24,475 bases of DNA from Willaertia magna. Taxonomy: Eukaryota > Heterolobosea > Eutetramitea > Acrasida > Naegleriidae. The stretch spans positions 1 to 24,475 of the forward strand of contig CADWAF010000964.1 of NCBI GenBank assembly GCA_902984215.1. The letters run 5' to 3'. A program made the translations under genes and the position numbers. The notes under the pieces are model-generated. The model searched no databases. It had not been told where the DNA came from and saw only the letters and a list, made by a program, of their open reading frames with translations. Shown here in pieces: positions 1 to 11,600 of the stretch (its first letter is position 1; every line of letters starts with the position of its first letter).

Positions 1-18
1 TGTTTGTACCTGAAAAAA

Positions 19-429
19 ATGGTGAAAGAAGTCAGTACTAAGGCAACAAATGTTCATAGAGAAGAAAGAGAGATAAAGAAAGTAGAAGAAGAGTTTGGAT
101 CTAGTAAGAAGAGAGGAGGGGAAAATAAAAGTTTTTTCTTACAGATGGGGATTAGTGGAGTTTGTAGTATTATATGTTTTTGCATAAGTGTTACAGCCCT
201 AGCCTTACATTGTTATTATCAATTACAGGAAAGAAAAGATAGAGAATTTTACATTCAAGTTTCTAAAGCTCCTTCAATTGTAACTTTTGTTTTCTTTTGT
301 GTTTCCATGCTACTGTTTGTCCTTCTTTCTTTATGGTGCTTATCTAAAACAGTTCTTTTTATCATGCTAAAAGAACATGATCATTCCATGGCATCAATAC
401 ATCAAAACGAAAGCAATACTCAGCCTTAA
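19..429 (+). CDS. Small two-span membrane protein, possibly 5' partial
   Basis: I do not recognise the family. From the ATG at 19 the product is 136 residues. Residues 1-37 are strongly charged, with mixed Lys/Glu/Arg that could form a short helix. Two hydrophobic spans follow at about 39-66 and 87-109, joined by a short polar loop, and the tail is hydrophilic. This suggests a small integral membrane protein with both ends on the same side. The ATG follows a run of A residues, the same context as most other starts in the window, which is why I chose it. The frame is open back to base 1, so an upstream exon or a longer N-terminus outside the window cannot be excluded. The gene converges on the glucokinase gene, with 132 bp between the stop codons. 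No catalytic motif is visible, so the function is unknown. Confidence 0.6.
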   Translation: MVKEVSTKATNVHREEREIKKVEEEFGSSKKRGGENKSFFLQMGISGVCSIICFCISVTALALHCYYQLQERKDREFYIQVSKAPSIVTFVFFCVSMLLFVLLSLWCLSKTVLFIMLKEHDHSMASIHQNESNTQP

Positions 430-491
430 TTATTATTCCTTAACAATAATTTATAGCTATCAACCTTACCCTAAAACAATTTTGTACTTTT

Positions 492-497
492 AATAAA
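492..497 (+). terminator. Poly(A) signal AATAAA of the two-span membrane gene
   Basis: A canonical AATAAA lies 63 bp past the stop codon at 427-429, in the short gap before the convergent glucokinase gene. The hexamer is common by chance in DNA this AT-rich, so the assignment rests on its position. Confidence 0.35.
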
Positions 498-556
498 GAG
501 AGCCTCACATCTGTATTATTATTAATCAATTTGCTCACAAACTATGACTTTTGCAG

Positions 557-566
557 TTTATTTATT
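557..566 (-). terminator. Tandem poly(A) signals overlapping the glucokinase stop
   Basis: On the minus strand the stop codon lies inside AATAAATAAA, two overlapping AATAAA hexamers. If used, the 3' UTR would be very short, consistent with the convergent neighbour ending 132 bp away. Confidence 0.35.
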
Positions 567-1969
567 TTTCATACATGTTCTTTGCAGTAAAGAAAGAAAG
601 AATAGAAAAGAAAAGTGCTGGTAATACATAAGATAAGGAAACATCCTTAATACTTAATACGGAAGGTTTCTTTTCTTCTATTTTCTTGCTTTGTGAACTA
701 GTTGGTACCTCTATATCTGCTAATTCTCTTGCCTTTTGTAAACAACCCTTCAAATTGAAATTATATTCTTTCATTTGACGGAAAGGTTTTAAATCAGTAA
801 GCCAATGTTTCTTTTGGTGTGTACCAAATAATTCATGTTTCATTTCAGCTAATGACTCTTTAAAGAAATCTTCATTATAAACTTGATTGTCACCTGCAAA
901 GAATACACCACGACATGATGGAATCATAACTGCAATATTTTGTGCTGCCCTCATCAAATAACTATAATGAGTAAGCATTGCTTTCTTTGCATATGGATCA
1001 GTTGAGTAACTTTCAGCAACTATTCACACAATTAAGCAAAGTAATGAATAAATTAAGGCAAAATTATATAATTACTTACTTTGTGCAGCATTCTTCTTTG
1101 ACGCATTTGAATCATTTCTAATTTCAAATTGATAACAATATTCTAATCCTCTACCACTACAAATATCTTCATATTCAATTGGATGTTTTCCATCATAAAC
1201 TAATTGTGAAATAAAATCTAATCTTGCTCTTTCTTCAAGTGCATTATCTGAATTTAATCCTGGAGTACCAATATGAACATGTCCAGCTTCTAATGGTATT
1301 ACAGTGAATTTTCCTCCAGAATTACCCATAATTAAACCTGTTCCGAGACCTGTGCCCATAGCAAGAACAGCATCTTATTAAAATTGAAGAATATCAATCA
1401 AAGGATACATTGTTGTTATTACATTAAGATAAAAACTTACAAGCATTAGTATCGGAAAGTCTAACAGTAGTTGATGAAGATTGATTATTTACACTATCCA
1501 TTGGACAGAAATATTCATGTAATTTACTTGAAGTACCAACATTAATAATACCATAACAACTTGCTTCTAAATCATTTAATAAATCATTCTTATTAACAGG
1601 GAATAAAACATCAGGTAATTGTGAATAATAAAATTCTTGGTCATTCTTTGCATAATTTGTAATTGTTACTTTCTCACCTGTAACAGGTCCTGCTAAAGCA
1701 ATGGTTCCTGCACTTGATGATTTTCCTAAAGTTTTTAAGATTGCTTCTCCATAAACCTTTAAATATTCACATAATTGAGAAGCAGTATTACAAGAAAATT
1801 TAGTTGAATAAATATCTTCTTTGTCAATAAATTGTACAGCAATTCTTGTATTTGTTGCACCTACGTCAACTCCAATAATATAATTAAAATTAATATTTTC
1901 TGATTTTTCTTCTTCTACAGCCTCTTGAATTTCTTTAATAAATTCACTATCTACAACAATTTGGCTCAT
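562..1969 (-). CDS. Glucokinase (bacterial-type, group A), three exons, with hydrophobic C-terminal tail
   Basis: ATP-dependent glucokinase, the first step of glycolysis (glucose to glucose-6-phosphate). Exons on the minus strand are 1969-1441, 1373-1080 and 1019-562. Joined, they give 426 residues in one frame. Visible motifs, with equivalents from the E. coli Glk family: the phosphate-binding DVGATNTR (35-42), the catalytic Asp in LLNDLEA (Asp133), the adenosine-side [10 protein letters not shown] (181-190, rebuilt across intron 1), the glucose-binding EAGH (Glu205, His208) and the EDICSGRGL motif (Glu245). The ATG sits after a run of seven A residues. There is an N-terminal extension of about 28 residues before the core. 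Unusually, the catalytic domain is followed by a Lys/Glu-rich linker, a 20-residue hydrophobic stretch (401-420) and a final polar KNMYEK, the layout of a tail-anchored protein. Group A glucokinase is known from Naegleria and trypanosomatids. The membrane tail is my inference. Confidence 0.92.
1020..1079 (-). other. Glucokinase intron 2 (60 bp, phase 1)
   Basis: The donor is GTAAGT, starting at 1079, and the acceptor is AATAG, ending at 1020. Joining CAA A to TT GCT GAA gives [18 protein letters not shown], which continues in frame into the C-terminal glucokinase helix. The next AG, at GAAAG, would put the downstream exon out of frame. Confidence 0.87.
1374..1440 (-). other. Glucokinase intron 1 (67 bp, phase 1)
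   Basis: The donor is GTAAGT, reading down from 1440, and the acceptor is AATAAG, ending at 1374. Splicing after GCT T joins to AT GCT and restores the glycine-rich AMGTGLG nucleotide-binding motif without a frame break. Unspliced, the upstream frame stops a few codons into the intron. Confidence 0.9.
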
Positions 1970-2046
1970 TTTTTTGATCGTTTGTGGTCAATGGCTTAAT
2001 TTAATTTATCTGTGGAATTTCCTATGGATAGGTGGCCACAAAGACA

Positions 2047-2075
2047 AATTGTAATCTATTGTTTTAATTACAATT
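2047..2075. repeat. Inverted repeat upstream of glucokinase
   Basis: AATTGTAAT (2047-2055) and its exact reverse complement ATTACAATT (2067-2075) flank an 11-base spacer. It lies about 80 bp upstream of the glucokinase ATG, so it could be a dimeric protein-binding site or a hairpin in the 5' UTR. Confidence 0.5.
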
Positions 2076-2126
2076 ACCTGACATAAAGGTAGAAATCATA
2101 AAAGTAATTCTTCTGCGTTTTAATCT

Positions 2127-2140
2127 TTAAGATATCTTAA
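2127..2140. repeat. Perfect 14-bp palindrome TTAAGATATCTTAA
   Basis: An uninterrupted self-complementary 14-mer in the shared promoter region, about 160 bp upstream of the glucokinase ATG. It could be a binding site for a dimeric factor, but AT-rich palindromes also arise by chance. Confidence 0.45.
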
Positions 2141-2298
2141 TATTTTTATAAAACCAACTTTATCTTTTAACTTTCTTTAACTAGTTATTTTTGTGATGTA
2201 AGTTCCAAACTTAAAAAAAAACAGCCTTGTACTCGACAAGACATTTTCTTAACTATTAATTTACGGTATTTTATTGTATTCAAATCAGCCAGTTTTAA

Positions 2299-2306
2299 GC
2301 GCGAAA
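2299..2306. promoter_or_regulatory. E2F-like site GCGCGAAA
   Basis: The reverse complement TTTCGCGC fits the E2F/DP consensus TTTSSCGC exactly. It is one of very few CG-rich clusters in this promoter, roughly midway between the divergent starts. The match is seen directly. Use by an E2F factor is inference. Confidence 0.3.
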
Positions 2307-2687
2307 AAATGAAAGGAAATAAAAACAATGTAACATGATAAAAAGGTAAAGGCTGAAGAATCAAGTAAGATTGTTTTGTTTTTGCTTTTTGTAGTTTCGT
2401 TATTGTAGACAATCAAGGCAACAACTAGAAAATAAACGGAGGTGAAGGTAGGACTATCATATTTCTGTAGTTTTTTCAAGGAGTTTCTTGATCCGAAGAT
2501 TATCAATCTTGAAAATGCCCATTCCAATTACTTTTATCAGTTTCCAATTAATGGTGGAATGTGGCTACTTACCCCAGACAGTAACCCTCTGACTAATCAA
2601 AATTTTTTCAGGATAACATTCTTTGACTGAAAAAAAAATTGAAATTAACATCACGCGTCATTTATTAGACAAAAATAATTTTGTGAG

Positions 2688-5600
2688 ATGAGGAATATCA
2701 CTTTTTTTCTGATAGTATTCCTGTTTATTTATCAATACGTGAATTTTGTTTATTCTCAATCGGAAAATGATGTTACACCAAACTCACCAGTAATTGCAGG
2801 ATTTACTGTTGCATTTGGTGACAGTGGGTACTGTACTTTGAGAGGTACCTCTGGTAACAGACTTATAAAACCAAATCCTAATAGATGGCCCACTCCTGGT
2901 TGGAACTTGATATATTACTATGGTTTCAGTTGTCCTGCACGGGCTCGTCCAGGTTATAGAACACTCTCCCCTGATGATTTTGTAAAACTTGGAGTTGGTT
3001 ATAACTTTGTAATTGGTTTAGAATATCAAAATCTATATCCAAATAATGGAACAGTAAGATTTGTTGGTAATGGTGACAACACAAATGGACAACTTGCAAT
3101 TGATAGAATTGACAGTACCCCTCCTTTTGTTTTTGACCCTGTCCTTGGTTATGAAATTGAAATTGCCGAAAGTCTTCCTTTAACACAAATGGAAGCATTA
3201 TTGGATAATACAACATTACTTGAAAATAATGTAAATAGAAAATTTCAAGATTGGAGATATCCTAAAATTGACGATTTTGGATTGGATTTTAACCCAAATT
3301 CTATATTACAAAATTTTTACACTTGTAGAGACAATACTTTTATAATTTTGAGGAATGGTGAAATTTACGGAATGGGTAGTAACAGATTTTATTCTTTAAG
3401 TGTAAATAACACTGAGCAAAAATACTTTAATAGACCAACAAGGTTAATTGATATTGAACATTTAGTAAAAATAGATAATGATTGGGTGAAGCAATTTTAT
3501 TGTGGACACAACGTTAATTTCTTAATTACTAATAATAATAGAATAATTGTTTTTGGTAGAAATGATTTAGGTCAATTGGGTTTAGGACCTTCAAATTTAA
3601 TTGGAAGTGGAATTAAGCCAATTGTTCATCCTTTTTTAACATATTATTCACAAAATATTGCACAAGTTACAAAATTTTCATTTGGATTTAACACTACATA
3701 TGTTTTATTTGAAGATGGATCAGTCTTTTGCTCAGGATTGAATGATGTTTCACAATGCGGTTTAGGTATAAATGATAATATTATCCATACATTTACTAGA
3801 TTACCTTTTCCTGTTAAGGTTGAACAAGTAAGTTCCACTGGAAAAGCAGTATTTTTTAAGACTCAATTAGCGAAGTTTTATTCTGCTGGTTCAAATAGAG
3901 GAGGCGTATTGGGTTTAGGTTCATATAATGAAAATTTTGTTGCTTCTACTCCTATTTATATGTCATTAATTGGACATTCTGTTGATGGTACTATTCACGA
4001 TGGTTTTCAACAATGGCACTTGTTTTATCAAAATTTTACAGGTGTGTATGGTATAGGAAGTAATCATTTTGGTCAACTTGGTATTTCTCCCACAACAGAT
4101 AAGGAACTGATGTATCCGTATCCTATTGTTCATCCTATGGCCGACGTAATGACTTCTATTATTAATGGCCATTGTACTTTTCGTGGATGGGGTCTATCAT
4201 CATTAAATTGTGACAAAAATGTTTTAATACCACACAAAGTACACACATATTTTAATGGTTCATATTTTGAAATTGGTATGTTTTGTAATCCAAAAGGAGG
4301 TTATTTTAATGTAACTTCAGGGCAATGTAATTGCTATCCTGGATGGGAAGATTTTAGTTGTCATAAATTAATACAAGAAAATAGTTGTAATAGAAAGACT
4401 GATAATGATAACTTCCAATCTAATTTAAATTTTTGTAGTTGTGATGAAGGATACTATGGTGATAATTGTGAATATCAAGCTGTTCCTAGAAAAATTTATA
4501 GTTTTACCAGAAATAAGTATTTAGATAAATATTCTGTTGGTGAAAGAATGTTTGATTTTACTCAATTAAGTAGAATTTCATCAACACATAGTTTTGCTCT
4601 TTCACATTTGAATAATAAGAAAGTTTATGTTTTTGGTACTAATAATGAGAAAGGACAATTTGCTAATGGTTATGCTACAAAGAATATGTTACAAAACACC
4701 ATTCAAATTGCTACAGCATTTGAACAACAAGCAATATTAGAAAATTCAACTATTGTTAAAGTTTTCCCAATGAAAACCCAATCTATTTTATTTTTAAGCA
4801 ATCAAAAAGTTTATGTTACTTTATCTGAAATGAATAATAATTCTAATTTGAGATTGTTAATGGAAAATGTTAAGAACGTATTTTGCTCAGAAGTTAATTG
4901 TTTTATGATTGATATTAATGATGATGTTTATGGTATTTTTAATAATTTATATAATCAATTGGGCTTAAAGGAATATTTAAATAATTATTATGTGGATACA
5001 CCAACAAAAGTATCTTTGTTAAAGAAAGATGTCCATGGAAAAATTGTTAATATTTATCCATCTAATGTTAATACTTTCTTCGTTAATGAGTTTGGGTCAT
5101 GTTTTTGTATTGGTAATAATGGTAATTATCAATTGGGTTTAGGTCATAATAGAGATATTAAGGATTTTATTGTTCCAATTTTATTAAGTAGAATTATAGT
5201 ACAAGTTAAATCAAATGAATATTTTACTACTCTTTTAACTTTAGATTCAAATTATTTTCATATGGGTAAAAATATAATTGGCACTCCTTTGAACGCAGAT
5301 TTTGTAAAATTTCCAACCCTTATTGGTATTTTGGCTAGTGAAAAAGTGTACTTATTGGGAAATGATTATACCATTACTAAATCTCCTTCTGGATTCAACA
5401 TGAGATATGCAATTGGTAATCAGTTATTAACTGAACCAAGTGGTAAAATTGTTGATGTTGGTAGAATGGGTGATGAGTTGATAGGAATAATAGCTCAAAG
5501 TCAAAATATTATTTATTGTGAATATGGATCATTAAGTTTGAATGGAGATAGTTGTGTATGTGAACCTGGATATAATGGTACAAAATGTGATGTACCAATC

Positions 5601-8600
5601 TGTGATTTAGTGAATTGCACAGATGGTTGTATTGGTCCAAATATTTGTAAAAGAAAAACTGGTACTGAAATTAATATTGATTACAATTCTCTACATTTAT
5701 TTGGAGACCCTTATTATTTACAAGGATATGGTGCAACAAGGAATATTTTTAAGCCTTTTGTTTCAAGAAACATTCAGGCCCATACATCTGGTAAAGATTT
5801 TTCAATGTTTATTGAATACAACAATAGTGTTAGTATTAAAATGATTGGAGAAAATTTATATGGACAATTTGGTTTAGGAGGTCCATATCAAGTTTCATTG
5901 AACAAGAAGATAGTCACTGCAATTCCTTTTACAAATCAAATAATTGAGAATACAGTGTTTTTGATACCTATACTTTATGATGGAGAACAATTAGATAATA
6001 TTGTTGCTGGTTATAACTTTGTTATTGTTTTAACAAAGTCTGGAAGTTTATATTCAGTTGGAGACAATTCTTTTGGTCAACTTGGTTTGGGAGATACATC
6101 ACCAAGATATTTTTTAACAAAAATTAATTTAGGAGAAAAAGTTTTATCAGTTAATTGTCAGTCTTATCATTGTATTTCAGTTGGTTTTTCTGGAAAAGTT
6201 TATTCATGGGGTAACAATCACTTTAGTCAAATTTGTCAATCTAATGGTAATAATATATTACAACCAACAGTAATTAATTTTTCACATTTACCTGTAAATA
6301 TTTTGAAAAATAAGTTCGTTTTAGGAGAAAACATAACCTTATTCTTTGATAACATTGGAAATTTATACAGTTGTGGTTATGTAAATATTCCTACTGATTA
6401 TTATAACAATGGTTATTTATTTAGAAAATTACCGTTGTTTAATCTTGGTAACAATTTTGATATTTCACAAGTACCTGATAGATTTTATTCAAGTCTTTGT
6501 TTAAAGAATGGTAATTCATCTGAGATATATTATTGTTTTGGAAAGAACGAACAAGGTCAATTGGGATTTGGAAATTTGTTAAATATTAATGGAAGTTCTC
6601 CTGTTAAACATCCAATAATTAATAGTGGAATATTTTACTATCTTACACCAAATATTACAATTTATTCAAATGAATCAGTTTTATCGTACTTTGGGGATGG
6701 TAAACTACTTAATGAAAATGTTAACACAGATTCTATTTTACTTCCAACTATTAAAATCTTTGCAAATAATTTTCCAGGCAGAATAATATTCAAGGATATT
6801 GCTGCTAATCATCATTTTGGATATATAGTAACAAATCAATTACATTGTAATAGAAGAGGTGTTTATAGTTTAGAGTTTAATGGAGCTTGTAGTTGTAACA
6901 GTGGATATACTGGTAATAATTGTGAAATCTCGACATCTCTTTCTACAAATTTAATTCCAAATGGTATTCCTGTAATTATTTCAAATGGACAATATAGTAG
7001 TATTATGCATTTACCACAATTTTCTTTTGATTTACTTGGAAATATTCCTAATGGTTTCAATATGAGCAGAGATAATTGGAGATTAACTAGTAATTTTAAT
7101 CAAAGTATTTCTTTAGGATCAGAATCGGTTGAATTATTATTCCAAATATCAACATTTTCTATTTTAAACGTTGACATGGATTTCTACATTGAAAATACCT
7201 CAGTTCAAAGAATTTCCTTACACACCCAATCTAATTCCACCAAAGAAAACATTTATAAAACTACTGTGACATTCATAGACACAAATATTACATCAATTCA
7301 ATTTAACATTGAGTATTTTACAACAGGTCAAGGATTGGACAAAACTATGGAAAATCAATTATTGAAAGGATATTATCGTGTTAATTCTACAGATAATTTC
7401 AAGATTTTAGGTAATACCATTGCTACTAAAGAATTTAATTCTAAACAATTTTTAGAAAGTGAACAAATTCAAAGAATGAATATGTTATATCAATTCCATT
7501 CTAAAAATTATGCTGATAGTACTTGGACTAATTCATCTGATACATTACTAGCTAGATGTCAATCATCTTCTTCAATTCAATGTGACACCAAAACAAACCT
7601 CCAAACAACAATGATTACATCCATCACTTTAGACAACTCAGATTTTTTCAGTTACAGTTTATTCCCAATTTTAAATGATATTGCTTTCAAAGAATTAGTT
7701 TCCTTCAAAAGCAATGCTATCAAAAGCATACAATACCCAATCGATGAAGTTTTCAATTTCGATTTGAGTACTGATTTGAAATTAATCAACATTTCCAATA
7801 ACTACAATTTGGAGCAATCTTCATTATATTTCGATTTGAGTAGGCTATCAAGAAATGATATTTTCATAGATGGGTCATATTCAAATATTTGTGATATTCC
7901 TTTTGTTGATTTAATCACTCATGGTCACAAATATAACTTTAACAATACCAATATGTTTTGTATGAACCCTTCACTTAATGATGAAAGGTGGTGTAAACCA
8001 ATAGTTTTCAAAAATAATGTTATTACTTTACCAAGATTTTTTGAAAAAAGGAATTTAGTTTTACAATTAGATCACAAAGCTCTTTGTTTAGAATTATTAA
8101 CAAAAGAACCTTCCCAAATTTCATACTATATGATATATCCAAACAATACCAAAGTTGACTTGCTAAATGAAAAAGTGAAAATTTCAAAGAGAAATGATGG
8201 GAATGTAGAACTTGTTATTAGTAACTTTAATGAACAAATATTTATTGATGCTTCTGCTGATTATATTGATATAGGACTATTGTATACATATCCAGATTAT
8301 CCTATTGTTCAAAGTTTAAATGGAACAATCAGATTAAATTACTTAAAGAAAATCTCAATTGACTCAGTGTATCCATATATTCAAAGTAGAGCTAGTACTT
8401 TCAACATTACATTAAGAAGTAATGAAATTTCCTATTTTACTGATGTTAGCGATTTATACTGTATTACAGACTTTAGTTTTTCTTCTTTAGTTAACAATGT
8501 TTGCTCAGTTACTTCTGGACCTGAATTAAATCAAAAATTGCACGTTGGAATTTTCCATAAATCTAAACTTAATAGTGCCTTATCAATGGAATTATTAGGA

Positions 8601-11600
8601 AATACTACTGTATACACTGTTGAGCTTGCCTTAATTCCAAATATCATTACATTACCTGGTATTCCTACTGTAGTGTCAACTGAGACATATGCCCCAATTA
8701 ATTTTATTGATATTATGAATAATGATAGACTGGAATTAATGGATAATAGTTTGAATCAATATTTATTCGCTTTAAATGATACTGATGGCATACTCTCAAT
8801 CTCTGAATTCCGTACCAATATTATCTTAGATGACGTTTTTGCAAGTACATCAAATATTAAATTCAATGATATTACTTTAAATAGTACTCTTGAATATGTA
8901 ACTGTAAGGCAACAAACTATTGCTTCTATCTCTCCATTAATTTCATTTGATGAAGATGTGAATGTTTTATTACACCTAGAAAAACAATTGGCTTTATCTG
9001 GTTCCCTTAATAATTCAATTGAACTTAGATGTAAGAATTTGTTGAATGGAGAATTATTCCAAGCAACAACTTTTGATTTCCAAAATATTAATTGTAGTTT
9101 ACTGGGAATTGGTAACAGAACGGAAAAATTTGATCTTACAATAGAAGCTAAAATTGGTGGGTTTGTCAATAGTACTTGGTTCTCTATTACCCACAATGCA
9201 TTAACTTTTATTCATTACGCGAAAGGTGTGGAGGCTACGCTTACACATTCTTGTTATTTCGATTCAGTGTATTTCGTTAAAGGATATAATCCTTCTTCCA
9301 AAATTGTTCTCAAACTCAACAGTTACAATATACCAACATCTGAATATAGTTCATTTGCTTGTTATGCTTACAGTTCACCTGATCCAGTTATTCTCCCAAC
9401 CCCTACCCTTGATCCAAACGAATTTGTTTGTATTGTAAACTTCCGTGATCCAGGAATTAATTATTTTGGAATAGCATACAAGGGAGTACCTATCTCTTCA
9501 AATGCTACATTTTATGTCCTTAATAATAACGTTTTTTACGACTCAGCACCAAAAATTGCTCCTTTTGGAAACGACACTCTTTCTGTTTATTATTACCATA
9601 CAATTGCTAATCCATACCATACAGATCCAATTTTCACATTTACCTATAGTTGTGTTATAATGTCATTAGATAATGGAACCGTTGCTGAAACTAATGAATT
9701 GGAGATTGTAAAAATTGATGAAAATCATTATTACTCCAAGTGGACATTCAGAGATTTAAAAAATATTACATTACCAGAGGTTTTCTACTATGCCAGTATA
9801 TGGGCAAGATATAAAGATCAAGCGTCACAGTACATTGGACGCACAATATATTTTATTAACCCAAAACGTATTGAGAAATTGAATCCATTTATTGCTTACA
9901 TTCCAGATGTTTCTACATTTAGAACCAAAATAACAACCAACGATGATAAGTTATTCTTTGACACTAATAGCAAACTTACAGACATAGTTGAAAATGTACA
10001 TCAAGGAGTGTCTTGCTTAATTTTCGACATTGGCAATTTAACTCTGAAAGCTCTTGTGCCAATGATTTCTACTTTACCTGCAAAACTACAATATTCACAC
10101 ACCTGTGACTTTTCAACCCTCAATATTACTAATTGGCCAAAAGCAGTTGAGGTTTCTTTAGGGTCTTATATTAAAGAAGACAATGTGATATTTGAGGCCA
10201 CAAATAGGACAATTTTTTATACTCAACATGAATTATTAACTTTTAATTTCTACAAATCTCCAATTTTAAAAAGCAATACAGAGCAAGTTACTTTACCTTT
10301 TGTGAAGTTGCAAGATTACAGAACCTATTTATTAAATTATGAATTATTACCAGCAACGTTAGAATCTACAACAATAGGAAATTGTGAACAAAATGTATTA
10401 CAATTTACTTGCAACACAACTTTTTCCAACATTCATTTTTCACTTCCTGCAGTTCAAAAATACGGTTTGCAAATTACATTAACTTATCCTAAATTTAATG
10501 TATCTCAATTATTATTAATTGATGATTATGTATATTATGAAGAAATCTTAATAGATAATTATATCCCATTCGTAGCTGACTATAGAACAACTACTAATAT
10601 AACAGTAGTTCAAGGAAAACTTCAAACAACTAGGAAGCTGAATGAACTTTTTACTTATGTATTCAAGTTGGAAAATACCGTTTCTAATATATTTTCAATC
10701 AGTAATGGTACTTTTTATGTTATAACTGATTATAGTTCCTTTTCCAAAACAACTGACAGTACGGCTTCATTTAACTTTGTAGGTTTATGGAGAGGTCATG
10801 AAATTCCTATTACAAACACCAGAAGTATTAGATTTACTGAACTATTTACATCCCCTAACGTACTTCCAGCAACTGCAACAATAACCTTACAAATTGTATT
10901 GGACATGGCAATTCCAACTCCTATCAACTCACAATATCAGTTACTTTTAGGAGACAAAACTTATTTTAGTTGTGATATAATTTCCTTCAATACTCTATCA
11001 TGTACTGGTATGCCCCCTACTCTTCCAAAATCCATTAATGATATTGTAGTATCTCTATTCGATGGTAATATCATAGTTACAAAGTTCCATTTACCGGTTA
11101 TACTTTACAAAACAACAGCAATTTCTTTGGTTTCACCAAATGTACTTATTGCAGGAACCTCTTACAACACAACAGTAAATATTGAAGACAGCTCTTTTGG
11201 TGATATTTCAACTCTTGGGTATAAAGTTTTATGTTCTGTGACAGATGGTAATTATACTGGTTATGTAGTTAATCCTCAAAGTTTACAGTGTGAATTTTCT
11301 AATTTAAATATTGGTAGAAAAACTTTGTCTATTAATTTAGTTTTCAATGAAAATCATAGAATTCCATCTATTTCTTCATTTAGTACAGTAGATATCAGTA
11401 AAGACTTTGAAGTTATTAACCAACCAAAAGTTTCACTTTACCCATCTGAACAACAAACAGTGTACTACACTGACAGGGAGCAAGATATTGTTTTAACGGT
11501 ATCCTTAACTAATACCACCTTTCAATATAATCAAGTTTTGTATGACATTAGTAAGGATTTAACTGTTATTAAAAAAGATAAACTTGTAGATTCAATTACT

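Larger units (their letters stand above)
1970..2687. promoter_or_regulatory. Divergent intergenic promoter region (glucokinase and giant surface protein)
   Basis: This 718-bp gap between two divergent starts should hold both promoters. It is AT-rich and has several ordered elements: an inverted repeat at 2047-2075, a perfect 14-bp palindrome at 2127-2140, an E2F-like GCGCGAAA at 2299-2306, and ACGCGT 30 bp before the giant gene start. Short frames here (up to 80 codons) show no domain and use non-ATG or overlapping starts, so I do not call genes. An in-frame stop (TAA at 2676) bounds the giant frame upstream. Confidence 0.5.

Noticed and set aside
1072..1359. Treating the three glucokinase pieces as a broken pseudogene
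   Set aside because: The breaks are explained by canonical GT-AG introns that restore one frame and all conserved motifs.
2185..2630. Three short frames of 62-80 codons in the glucokinase/giant gene gap
   Set aside because: They overlap on both strands, lack domains and have compositions like random AT-rich DNA. Better read as promoter sequence.
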